The notes beneath the pieces are model-generated. The model did not search any database. It saw only the letters and a list, made by a program, of their open reading frames with translations, and was not told where the DNA came from. Position numbers and translations under genes: made by a program. A DNA stretch of 64,000 bases. Origin: ENR-C20 sp942493145. Lineage in GTDB: Bacteria; Bacillota; Clostridia; Acetivibrionales; DTU013. Of the stretch, positions 9,154 to 16,314 are shown piece by piece; position 1 is the first letter of the stretch, and each line of letters begins with the position of its first letter. The stretch covers positions 2,790,001 to 2,854,000 of the forward strand of contig OW818679.1 in assembly GCA_942493145.1 (NCBI GenBank), in the 5' to 3' direction.

Positions 9154-9190
9154 AAAAATAAAACCCCCTACCTGATCAGGTAGAGGGTAC
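9154..9190 (-). terminator. Riboswitch-controlled intrinsic terminator
   Basis: On the minus strand a 10-bp stem (ACCCTCTACC with GGTAGGGGGT, one G-U pair) and loop TGATCA are followed by TTTTATTTTT. It lies between the TPP aptamer and the first operon gene, so it is the likely expression platform. Confidence 0.88.
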
Positions 9191-9223
9191 AAATGCAATA
9201 GATATTTCTGTTCTTATGCTAAA

Positions 9224-9310
9224 TGCTCCCTCCGCCGGCATTATCCGTCTCAGGTTTGATGGGTCGGAACGTTTCAGTCCCCTCTCAGCCGGATTCATCC
9301 AGCTCCCCAG
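9224..9310 (-). ncRNA. TPP riboswitch (THI box)
   Basis: Read on the minus strand, the element has the conserved TPP aptamer segments in order: GGGGAGC, GGCTGAGAGG, GACCCATCAAACCTGA, GGATAATGCCGGCG and GGGAGCA. Binding of thiamine pyrophosphate would favour the downstream terminator and switch off the thiamine-precursor uptake operon. The aptamer is complete and compact, about 87 bases. Confidence 0.95.
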
Positions 9311-9370
9311 ATTTATTATTTGGTTATAACTATATTAATATGCGCATCATAATATGTCAACATGATTTTT

Positions 9371-9838
9371 CTACTTACTGCCAAAAAGCCTGTATTTGTT
9401 CTTTTCCAAAAGCAGCAGCAGCGGATAGCCTAAAACATAGCATGCTACAATCTCTCCGAGGGCCACGAAGCACATTGTGATGAAAAACGGTGCAGCAACT
9501 GCAAATTTAAGCACTCCTGCGACAACAACCGCGTTGACGACTATGGGAGGCAATGGCGCCAGGTATTTTCGGGGCATTTTGTATGTAAGGAATGCTGCAA
9601 GTAGTGTTGCCAGGCTGCCAAAAATGATGTCGTAGATTCCTGCGCCAACGAAAACATTCGCAATGAGACACCCGATAAAAAGTCCCGGTATGGCTGCCGG
9701 AGTGAAGAAAGGAAGAATTGCAAGTGCTTCGGAGACCCTGATTTGAATCTGTCCGGAGCCGCCTGGGATAAGTATGGTCAAGGCGGCATACATGGCTGCA
9801 ATGATCGCAGCCTCAACAATATAGCGTGTTTTGTTCAA
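9371..9838 (-). CDS. queT: QueT-family queuosine precursor transporter
   Basis: This 155-residue integral membrane protein is of the QueT (COG4708) type, an ECF-style substrate-binding component for a queuosine precursor such as preQ1 or preQ0. About five hydrophobic segments are visible. The family-typical motifs QIQIRVSEALAILPFF near residue 30 and FIGCLIANV are present. The TTG start at 9838 follows GGAGGG with correct spacing; no ATG is available. A preQ1-I riboswitch directly covers the ribosome binding site, which supports the substrate assignment. The ECF energising module is not encoded here. Confidence 0.93.
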   Translation of the reverse strand: MNKTRYIVEAAIIAAMYAALTILIPGGSGQIQIRVSEALAILPFFTPAAIPGLFIGCLIANVFVGAGIYDIIFGSLATLLAAFLTYKMPRKYLAPLPPIVVNAVVVAGVLKFAVAAPFFITMCFVALGEIVACYVLGYPLLLLLEKNKYRLFGSK

Positions 9839-9850
9839 TTTGATTTCCCT

Positions 9851-9892
9851 CCATAGTTTTGTTTTAAGACAGGATGGTTACGAACTGTCTTT
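9851..9892 (-). ncRNA. preQ1-I riboswitch
   Basis: On the minus strand a 7-bp stem AAGACAG/CTGTCTT encloses the loop TTCGTAACCATC. It is followed by the A-rich tail AAAACAAAACTATGG, which can form the H-type pseudoknot with the loop CC. The pseudoknot partner runs into the GGAGGG ribosome binding site of queT, pointing to translational repression by preQ1. Confidence 0.88.
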
Positions 9893-9963
9893 TTAATTTC
9901 CAATACATAATAACATCCATATTGTGAAAAGGCAAGTTGAAAAACTCTTTACATTTTGTCGCC

Positions 9964-11715
9964 TTACATTTTGTCGATCCTGTACATCAGAGCAGCCATC
10001 TGAGCCCTTGTGACTGATTCAGAAGGTCGGAAGCTGCCATCCGGGTATCCGTTCAATATACCTTTGTCTGCCATACTTACAATAAAGTCGTATGCCCAAG
10101 GCAAATTGATCATTGAGACATCCCTAAACACAATTGCCCTGTATCCGCTTCCACGGCTGACGGTTTCACCCGAGCCTGTATCCGCTGCTGTATCCGTGCC
10201 CGCATTCGCTGTTGTATCCGCTGCTGTATCCGCTGCTGCAACAGTCTCCTCAACCGTAAACAGGCGTGAATATACACGTCCAAGCATTGATGCCATCTGT
10301 GCCCTTGTAACCGGCTGGTTGGGACTGAATCTCCCGTCACCCATTCCTCGTACTATCCCATTGGATGCGGCAATTTCTATTTCCTTCTGCGCCCAATGTC
10401 CCGAAATATCTGTAAAATCGGCAGAACTGTCACCTTCGGGATCATTCACTTTTTGAGAACCGTCCCCCCCGGGGTTATCCCCCAGGCCTAAAGACCTGAC
10501 CAGGACTGCAGCAGCCTCCGCCCTTGTTAATGATCCCTGTGGCAGGAATTTAGACGAAGATACTCCTGTCATCAGTCCACTTTTTGCCACTGCCATTATT
10601 TCTGTCTGCGCCCAGGATCCTTCCACATCGGTGAAGTAAATCCCCTGAAGCCAGATACTATAGTAATCCCACGTTCCATCAGATTCCTGTCCAAGGCTCC
10701 AGCTGCCTGTTCCTTTCAGTCCATATTGTGACACAAGCTTAAGCTTATGTTTGACAGCATCCTCATTGTCATACCATATTACATATTTGCCTGCACCGAG
10801 AGTTTTCCCACCTACAACAGGCTTTACATCAGTAGTTTTAATGGTTATCACCGCTTTGGCAGCATGGGCTGCCTCATCGTATATGACAGTGGATGAGTAT
10901 TTGCTTACAAGGCGATCCACCATATAGGAGCTGATACCGTAACCTCCGTAGTCCGACCCTTCCTTCCAGTAGCGGCCGTAGAATGGTATTCCCAGTACGA
11001 TTTTTTCCGACGGGACATTTTGTAACGCAGCTTTGATGGACTTTTCAACAAAAGTCCCACTGGCAACCGGCCCCGGTTCTCCCCCCTGGTAGCTTTGGTC
11101 ATAAGCCATCAGCATCAGATAATCACTGTACTTCGCGAGACCGGCATAGTCATAGGATGCCTGCCACCCGGATTCAAACCCATAAGGATTGGGAGCAACC
11201 GCAACAGACAGACTTTTACCGGATGGCAGCTTTTGATCCAGTATCCTTACAAAGTCAGTGTATGCATCCCTTTCACTGCCTGTCAGGTTTTCAATATCTA
11301 TATTGACCCCATCAAGATCATATTCAGCAATCGCATCAACTATCTGTCCCGCAAGCTTTTCCCTGTTCTGCAGCGCAGCCTTACCGGAATTTCTGTCCCA
11401 ATGATTGCTCAGGAATGGAGTCACTTTCAGACCCTGATCATGCATGCTTTCAATGTTATCGGAGTCTATACCGTTTAGTTTGAGTGTTCCATCGGAATTA
11501 AGGTCGAAATAGCTGGGTGAAATGTCGTCAAGTGTACCATTGGTCCTTTCGGCAGCTTTGCTGTATGCCAATGGGCTTCCGAAATATATGTAGCTCATAT
11601 TGAAAAAATCCTTGCCGCTTTCAGCCCTGGCAACATCACCTGGCAGCAGCATCAGGACGACAGCCAGCAGTATAAGTAAAACGGCGGTCCTAAACAGCAG
11701 GTTAACTCTTCTCAC
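9964..11715 (-). CDS. GH18-family glycosidase with three S-layer homology domains
   Basis: This secreted enzyme of about 583 residues carries a signal peptide (cleavage near ARAES). Its catalytic domain is of the GH18/YaaH type, with LDGVNIDIEN holding the acid/base Glu near residue 145 and the AYDQSYQGGEPGP substrate segment. Three C-terminal SLH domains follow (GSWAQTEI, GHWAQKEI and LPWAYDFI, each followed by an LTRAEA/VTRAQM core). An Ala/Thr/Asp-rich repeat linker separates SLH 2 and 3. The SLH domains anchor it to the wall; the catalytic part suggests cleavage of peptidoglycan or chitin-like glycans. The GTG at 11715 follows GGGGGTG by six bases; an upstream GTG at 11724 overlaps that site. 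Confidence 0.9.
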   Translation of the reverse strand: MRRVNLLFRTAVLLILLAVVLMLLPGDVARAESGKDFFNMSYIYFGSPLAYSKAAERTNGTLDDISPSYFDLNSDGTLKLNGIDSDNIESMHDQGLKVTPFLSNHWDRNSGKAALQNREKLAGQIVDAIAEYDLDGVNIDIENLTGSERDAYTDFVRILDQKLPSGKSLSVAVAPNPYGFESGWQASYDYAGLAKYSDYLMLMAYDQSYQGGEPGPVASGTFVEKSIKAALQNVPSEKIVLGIPFYGRYWKEGSDYGGYGISSYMVDRLVSKYSSTVIYDEAAHAAKAVITIKTTDVKPVVGGKTLGAGKYVIWYDNEDAVKHKLKLVSQYGLKGTGSWSLGQESDGTWDYYSIWLQGIYFTDVEGSWAQTEIMAVAKSGLMTGVSSSKFLPQGSLTRAEAAAVLVRSLGLGDNPGGDGSQKVNDPEGDSSADFTDISGHWAQKEIEIAASNGIVRGMGDGRFSPNQPVTRAQMASMLGRVYSRLFTVEETVAAADTAADTTANAGTDTAADTGSGETVSRGSGYRAIVFRDVSMINLPWAYDFIVSMADKGILNGYPDGSFRPSESVTRAQMAALMYRIDKM

Positions 11716-11794
11716 TCTATACACCCCCGTATAAAGATAACCTACTATGCTTTACTGCCACAACCCTCAAATTATGTCAACCTGAATATGAGTA

Positions 11795-11866
11795 ACCGCA
11801 TATATTTGCATAATACTGCAAATTTCTTGAATATTACCGCAAAATCCCTTAACAAAACTGCAAATA
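11795..11866 (+). promoter_or_regulatory. Four direct repeats (ACYGCAWAW) at the murA-deoR promoter
   Basis: ACCGCATAT, ACTGCAAAT, ACCGCAAAA and ACTGCAAAT start at 11795, 11815, 11836 and 11857, so spacings are 20, 21 and 21 bases, two helical turns. The last copy lies between the -35 and -10 hexamers. The arrangement fits an operator, most simply for the DeoR-family protein encoded in the operon (inference). Confidence 0.65.
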
Positions 11867-11877
11867 TAAGATATAAT
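11849..11877 (+). promoter_or_regulatory. Sigma-A promoter of the murA-deoR operon
   Basis: TTAACA (11849-11854) and TATAAT (11872-11877) are separated by 17 bases, about 48 bases before the murA start. A repeat operator overlaps the spacer. Confidence 0.8.
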
Positions 11878-11924
11878 ATTTCTATGGTTTGCCATTTTAC
11901 AAAAGAGAATCTCGGAGGTTTTTT

Positions 11925-13232
11925 ATGAGGTGGATTGAAGTCAACCGTTCAGGCCCCCTGGAAGGCACTATAGCCATAACAGGAGCCAAAAACAGCTCAC
12001 TTGCATTGCTTGCCGCATGCTGTCTTGCTGATGATATCGTAACAATCAATAATATCCCTGACATTTCTGATGTGAGAATCGTATGTAGCATCCTGGAAAG
12101 TATAGGTGCCAAGGTTTCTTTTAAAAATGGAAGGTGTATCATAGATCCCCGTGGAATATGCACCTCGGATATAATGCCCGAATATTCCTCCGCTTTCAGG
12201 GCTTCCTATTACTTTATCGGTTCACTTTTGGCCAAACACAAAAAGGTATCAATCGGATATCCGGGTGGCGACAATTTTACCGACAGGCCGATTGACCAGC
12301 ACATAAAGGGCTTAAGAGCTTTAGGTGCAGATGTTGATTTCAGGGAAGAATACTACATCGTAGATGCTTCCCGGCTAACTGGTACGGATATATGTTTTGA
12401 CTGCATTACCGTAGGTGCTACAATAAACATTTTACTTGCGGCAGTAATGGCTGAAGGCAGGACGATCCTGCACAATGCGGCAAGAGATCCCGAAGTTGTA
12501 GACACAGCTATACTCCTTAACAAGATGGGTGCCAAAATCCATGGTGCAGGAACCGAAACCTTAAGGATCGAGGGCGTAAGTCAGCTGGGAGGGTGTGAAC
12601 ACACAGTCATTCCCGACAGGCTTGTTGCAGGAGCATATCTTGTATCGGCAGGAATTACCGGTGGAAAGGTAACAGTAAACAATATAACCCCCGATCACCT
12701 GGAATCCTGCATGGTAAAATTGAAGGAAATAGGAATGGAGTTTTCAACAACGGATAATTCAATTACCGGTTGGGGCAACAATACACTTAAAGCCACCCGG
12801 GTCAGGACAGGAAAATATCCGATGATTGAAAGCGACTTCCAGCAACCCTTTACTTCACTTCTTCTCAAGGCAAACGGCCGAAGTGTCATCGCCGATAAAA
12901 TATATCCCCACAGATTCAATCATTGTGAACAATTAAAACGTATGGGAGCAGATATCACATTAAGAAATGGTGTTGCAAGGATTAACGGTAACAAGAGGCT
13001 TAAAGGCTCCTGGGTACACGCAAGTGATATAAGAGCCGGGACCTGTCTTGTCCTGGCCGGCCTTATTGCTGAAGGCACGACACGAATAACAGGTATAGAA
13101 CATATAGAACGCGGATACGAGAACATAATAGATGACTTCCGGTCACTCGGTGCTGATATCGGGATACAGGAAGATTGTAATATGGGAGGCATTTTTTATC
13201 AATGTTTGCTGAAGAACGCCGCAGCGAAATAG
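11925..13232 (+). CDS. murA: UDP-GlcNAc 1-carboxyvinyltransferase (MurA) paralogue with Asp at the catalytic Cys site
   Basis: MurA transfers enolpyruvate from PEP to UDP-GlcNAc, the first committed step of peptidoglycan synthesis. At 435 residues it is slightly longer than the family norm. Lys22-Asn23 (GAKNS), Arg121 (DNFTDRP), the active-site Asp in MIESDFQQPF, and DIRAGTCLVLAGL with the terminal HIERGYEN are kept. The PGGC loop instead reads PGGD, giving Asp116 where E. coli has Cys115; in other bacteria this change gives fosfomycin insensitivity. The ATG at 11925 follows GGAGG by six bases. Its 3' end overlaps a DeoR-family regulator by 31 bases, so this is a regulated paralogue and perhaps not the housekeeping copy. 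Confidence 0.9.
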   Translation: MRWIEVNRSGPLEGTIAITGAKNSSLALLAACCLADDIVTINNIPDISDVRIVCSILESIGAKVSFKNGRCIIDPRGICTSDIMPEYSSAFRASYYFIGSLLAKHKKVSIGYPGGDNFTDRPIDQHIKGLRALGADVDFREEYYIVDASRLTGTDICFDCITVGATINILLAAVMAEGRTILHNAARDPEVVDTAILLNKMGAKIHGAGTETLRIEGVSQLGGCEHTVIPDRLVAGAYLVSAGITGGKVTVNNITPDHLESCMVKLKEIGMEFSTTDNSITGWGNNTLKATRVRTGKYPMIESDFQQPFTSLLLKANGRSVIADKIYPHRFNHCEQLKRMGADITLRNGVARINGNKRLKGSWVHASDIRAGTCLVLAGLIAEGTTRITGIEHIERGYENIIDDFRSLGADIGIQEDCNMGGIFYQCLLKNAAAK

Positions 13233-13975
13233 CCAGGATAGTTAAGCAGGATGAACGCATCCTGGCCGGCAGCCTCGCGGAAAAATTCAAAGTTTCAATC
13301 GATACAATAAGAAGAGACCTATCCATGATGGAAGACAAGGGATTGCTGAAAAGGACCCATGGCGGGGCCATCAATGCCATGAAAGTAAGGGCTTTGCCTC
13401 CTGATGCCCTTTTACTGTACAATGAAGGCAGTCCTAAACAGAATGCCGTAGCTAAGCTGGCGGTTTCCTTCATCGGGGAAGGTGATACAGTGTATATCGG
13501 TGGAGCCGGAATACACTGTATCATGCTCAAATACCTTCCTTTGGATATTTCGTTTTCGGTAGTTACCAATTCTATTATTATTGCTGACAGGTTGAAGGAT
13601 TTTGAAAATATAGAAACATACATGGCATGCGGCAAAGTCAGGAAGCAGGGCAATATCCTCGACGCACTCACGATCGAATTCATAAGGTCTTTAAGGATGG
13701 ATACCGCATTCCTGACCGGCGGGGGGCTGACTGTCGGGCATGGCCTCAGCAATGCAACGCCTGAAGGAACAATACTTCATAAAGCAGTGGCAGAAGTATC
13801 AAAAAGGAAAATCTACCTTGCGACTTTCGATAAACTGGGATATGAATCCTTCGCAAGGTCAATGGATGCCAAAGGCCTTGACCTGGTGATAACCGACTGG
13901 GAAGCTCCCCAGGGTGAAATAGACAAATTAAGGGGTCTGGGAGTTAAAGTGCTGGTCGCCTCTCACACATCATGA
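13202..13975 (+). CDS. DeoR/GlpR-family transcriptional regulator
   Basis: This 257-residue repressor-type protein has an N-terminal DeoR winged helix-turn-helix (residues 1-57, recognition helix VSIDTIRRDLSMMEDKG, then THGGA). A C-terminal sugar-phosphate-sensing domain carries LTGGGLTVGHGLSNATPEG and FDKLGYES. DeoR-family effectors are usually phosphorylated sugars. Translation is probably coupled to murA because the genes overlap. Four ACYGCAWAW repeats at the operon promoter are the obvious candidate target, suggesting autoregulation of murA by an amino-sugar phosphate, which is inference. It ends six bases inside the convergent STAS-like gene. Confidence 0.92.
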   Translation: MFAEERRSEIARIVKQDERILAGSLAEKFKVSIDTIRRDLSMMEDKGLLKRTHGGAINAMKVRALPPDALLLYNEGSPKQNAVAKLAVSFIGEGDTVYIGGAGIHCIMLKYLPLDISFSVVTNSIIIADRLKDFENIETYMACGKVRKQGNILDALTIEFIRSLRMDTAFLTGGGLTVGHGLSNATPEGTILHKAVAEVSKRKIYLATFDKLGYESFARSMDAKGLDLVITDWEAPQGEIDKLRGLGVKVLVASHTS

Positions 13976-14362
13976 TTTTACCCAATTCAATGCCACATCA
14001 ATATTTGAAAACCTGCCTATCAAAATCGATTCAGCATCAACCGCCTTATTCGGGATTCTGTCGACTACATTTTTTTGAACAAGGTTCGCAGGAACCAGTA
14101 TTGCCATTCTCTTAAGGCCTCCTTTGATTGCCCTTGGAAGCCAGTCATTGTTTGTCCATTCTTCATCGTCCTTTGATAGAGTTACATATTCTATAGTATC
14201 CTCCAACCATCTATGGCCTTCCCGGAATATCAACAATTCAAGGCCTTTTTCTAAAAGCTCCCGCAATTGTTCACTTTGAGCGAAGCCTTTGTATTTTACA
14301 ACAACCAGTTTATTTACCTCATCCCATTTAACCTCTCCTTGTTTTGAACCGAAGTAAACCAT
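13970..14362 (-). CDS. STAS/SpoIIAA-like small protein, function unknown
   Basis: This 130-residue soluble protein has no signal or membrane segment. The alternating strand/helix pattern (KLVVVKYKGF, then a helix, then MAILVPANLVQ and VDAESILIGRFSNIDVALNWV) resembles the SpoIIAA/STAS-like proteins annotated in many bacteria. The usual phosphorylatable serine motif is not evident. The start at 14362 follows GAGGAAA. It converges with the DeoR gene, overlapping by six bases, and stands next to a repeat cluster. Function is unknown. Confidence 0.7.
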   Translation of the reverse strand: MVYFGSKQGEVKWDEVNKLVVVKYKGFAQSEQLRELLEKGLELLIFREGHRWLEDTIEYVTLSKDDEEWTNNDWLPRAIKGGLKRMAILVPANLVQKNVVDRIPNKAVDAESILIGRFSNIDVALNWVKS

Positions 14363-14459
14363 GCATGTTTCCTCTCTTTCAATTAATACATAAATAAGAG
14401 TAGATAACGATTAATATTATTAGTATTTATCCGAGGAACATTCTTGAGAACAATTGGAT

Positions 14460-14521
14460 GCAGGGGGACGGTTCTCGCGCATCCAAAAACAAAAAAGGAA
14501 GCGTGAGAACTGTCCCCCTGC
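14460..14521. repeat. Large palindromic element (21-bp stem)
   Basis: Positions 14460-14480 and 14501-14521 are inverted copies with only two G-U-type differences around a 20-base loop. The outer sequence GCAGGGGGAC is GC-rich, unlike its surroundings. It looks like a REP-type dispersed palindrome and could also serve as a transcription stop between the STAS-like gene and thrC. Confidence 0.8.
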
Positions 14522-14540
14522 TTCCTCCCTGATAAAAGCC

Positions 14541-14729
14541 GGGACATACCTCCCGCTCGCGAAGCCTTACTTCCAGCTAGAGGTGTGTCCCGTTTCCTCT
14601 TACGGGACATACCTCCCGCTCGCGAAGCCTTACTCCCAGCTAGAGGTGTGTCCCGTTTCCTCTTACGGGACATACCTCCCGCTCGCGAAGCCTTACTCCC
14701 AGCCAGAGGTGTGTCCCGTTTCCTATTAC
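14541..14729. repeat. Three tandem 63-bp palindromic repeats
   Basis: Units start at 14541, 14604 and 14667 and are nearly identical. Each contains GGGACATACCTC paired with GAGGTGTGTCCC, a 12-bp stem with one G-U pair. Unit junctions contain a second short hairpin (TCCCGT/ACGGGA). The last unit overlaps the thrC stop codon by four bases. There is no spacer variation, so this is not a CRISPR. ORFs through it are artefacts of the repeat. Confidence 0.92.
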
Positions 14730-16225
14730 AATCCCAATATTCCCCTGACCTGCTTTTTCATGTCTTCCTTGCTGCAAACCTTGCTATGCAGCACTTCCTT
14801 GTGTTCAAGGCCTTTAAGCCCTTCCGGTATCGTAAGTGCGCACCTTTCAGCGAGGACTTCGAGGAGTTCGAATTCACTTTTTCCTGCGACTTCCGCATCT
14901 CCAAAAATCGCTCTGGCCACGCTTTCGTTGAATTTGAAGGGGCTGGCGGTGGATATCACCACTGTTTTAGTCATATCACCGGTAGAAATCACATACTTGT
15001 CATATACATCCACTCCGACCGCCGTATGAGTGTCGATGACATAATCATGATCCTTGTAAATGCTTTCTATGGTTTTAAGGGTTTCGTCCTGATTGGAATA
15101 TGACGCCCAGAAAGTTTCAGCAACCTTCCTTTTGATTTCAGACGAAACTGTATAGCTTCCTGTGGTCTTCAGCTTTTCCATCCAGCCCGAAACAAGCTCG
15201 TCATCATGTCCGCTTATCTCATATAGCAGCCTTTCGAGGTTGCTTGAAATCAATATATCCATAGAAGGTGATATCGTCTTTATAAATTCCCTGTTCCTGT
15301 CGTATGTCCCGGTTGTGATGAAATCGGTGAGGACGTTGTTGTCATTTGAAGCACAAATCAGCTTGTTTACAGGCAAGCCCATCTCTTTTGCATAATATGC
15401 AGCAAGAATATTCCCGAAATTTCCTGTCGGCACAGCAAAATTAACTTTTTCCCCCTCGCTGACAGCGCCTTCTTTCAGCAAATCCGCATATGCTGAAAAG
15501 TAATATACGATTTGTGGAACCAACCTGCCCCAGTTGATCGAATTGGCAGAAGAAAATTTGAACCCGTGCACCATCATCTCATCTTTTAATTCAGTATCGG
15601 CGAAAATCTCCTTGACGCCGTTTTGTGTGTCGTCGAAATTACCTTCAATTCCGATTGCTGAAACATTGCCACCCGTCTGCGTGATCATCTGCATTTTCTG
15701 GACTTCACTGACTCCCTCCTGAGGGAAGAAAACTATTATCCTGGTTCCTTCTACATCCTTAAAGCCTTCAAGTGCGGCTTTCCCGGTATCGCCCGAAGTA
15801 GCTACCAGTATGACCATTTCGTCAGTCTCGCCCATTTTCGTTACAGCCTTTACCAGCAGGCGCGGCAGTATCTGGAGTGCCATATCCTTGAAGGCACAGG
15901 TAGGCCCATGCCAAAGTTCCAGAACGTGTACATTGTCATTCAGCTTAACCAACGGGGCTATCGCCTCATTGTCGAACCTGCTTCTTTCATAAGCCTTTTC
16001 TACGCATTCAGCCAGTTCTTCCTTTGTATAATCATCAAGGAACAGGCCAAGTATGGTCTCAGCCCTTTCGTAATAGTCCATTGAAGACAGCTTTTTTATT
16101 TCATCAAGGGAAAGCTTGGGCATCTTTTCTGGTACGTACAGGCCTCCATCAGGTGCTATCCCTGTTATTATCGCTTCCGCCGCAATTATGGATTCCCGGC
16201 TTCCCCGTGTGCTTTGATAATACAT
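14726..16225 (-). CDS. thrC: Threonine synthase
   Basis: This PLP-dependent enzyme converts O-phosphohomoserine to threonine, the last step of threonine synthesis, in the cytoplasm. Its 499 residues match the long class of threonine synthase. Visible are the N-terminal YQSTRG, DGGLYVPE, the PLP-lysine motif HGPTCAFKDMA near residue 110, ATSGDTGKAAL and the PTGNFGN phosphate loop. AGGAGG precedes the ATG at 16225. The gene is not next to homoserine dehydrogenase, which lies 18 kb away. Its stop codon is embedded in the last copy of a palindromic tandem repeat, which may protect or terminate the mRNA. Confidence 0.96.
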   Translation of the reverse strand: MYYQSTRGSRESIIAAEAIITGIAPDGGLYVPEKMPKLSLDEIKKLSSMDYYERAETILGLFLDDYTKEELAECVEKAYERSRFDNEAIAPLVKLNDNVHVLELWHGPTCAFKDMALQILPRLLVKAVTKMGETDEMVILVATSGDTGKAALEGFKDVEGTRIIVFFPQEGVSEVQKMQMITQTGGNVSAIGIEGNFDDTQNGVKEIFADTELKDEMMVHGFKFSSANSINWGRLVPQIVYYFSAYADLLKEGAVSEGEKVNFAVPTGNFGNILAAYYAKEMGLPVNKLICASNDNNVLTDFITTGTYDRNREFIKTISPSMDILISSNLERLLYEISGHDDELVSGWMEKLKTTGSYTVSSEIKRKVAETFWASYSNQDETLKTIESIYKDHDYVIDTHTAVGVDVYDKYVISTGDMTKTVVISTASPFKFNESVARAIFGDAEVAGKSEFELLEVLAERCALTIPEGLKGLEHKEVLHSKVCSKEDMKKQVRGILGL

Positions 16226-16314
16226 GTTTTTAATCCTCCTGGGACATAGATTATTAAATAATAATACAAATCGTCAAAAAAAGAAAGTATGAGTTGCCAG
16301 CTGACTGGATAGCC

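Noticed and set aside
14541..14729. CRISPR-like array
   Set aside because: The three units are contiguous 63-bp copies including the inner part; there are no unique spacers and no cas genes nearby.
14585..15103. Open frame on the plus strand with repeated PPAREALLPARG peptide
   Set aside because: It reads through the 63-bp palindromic repeats and then antisense through thrC. No ribosome site; the peptide repeat is a by-product of the DNA repeat.
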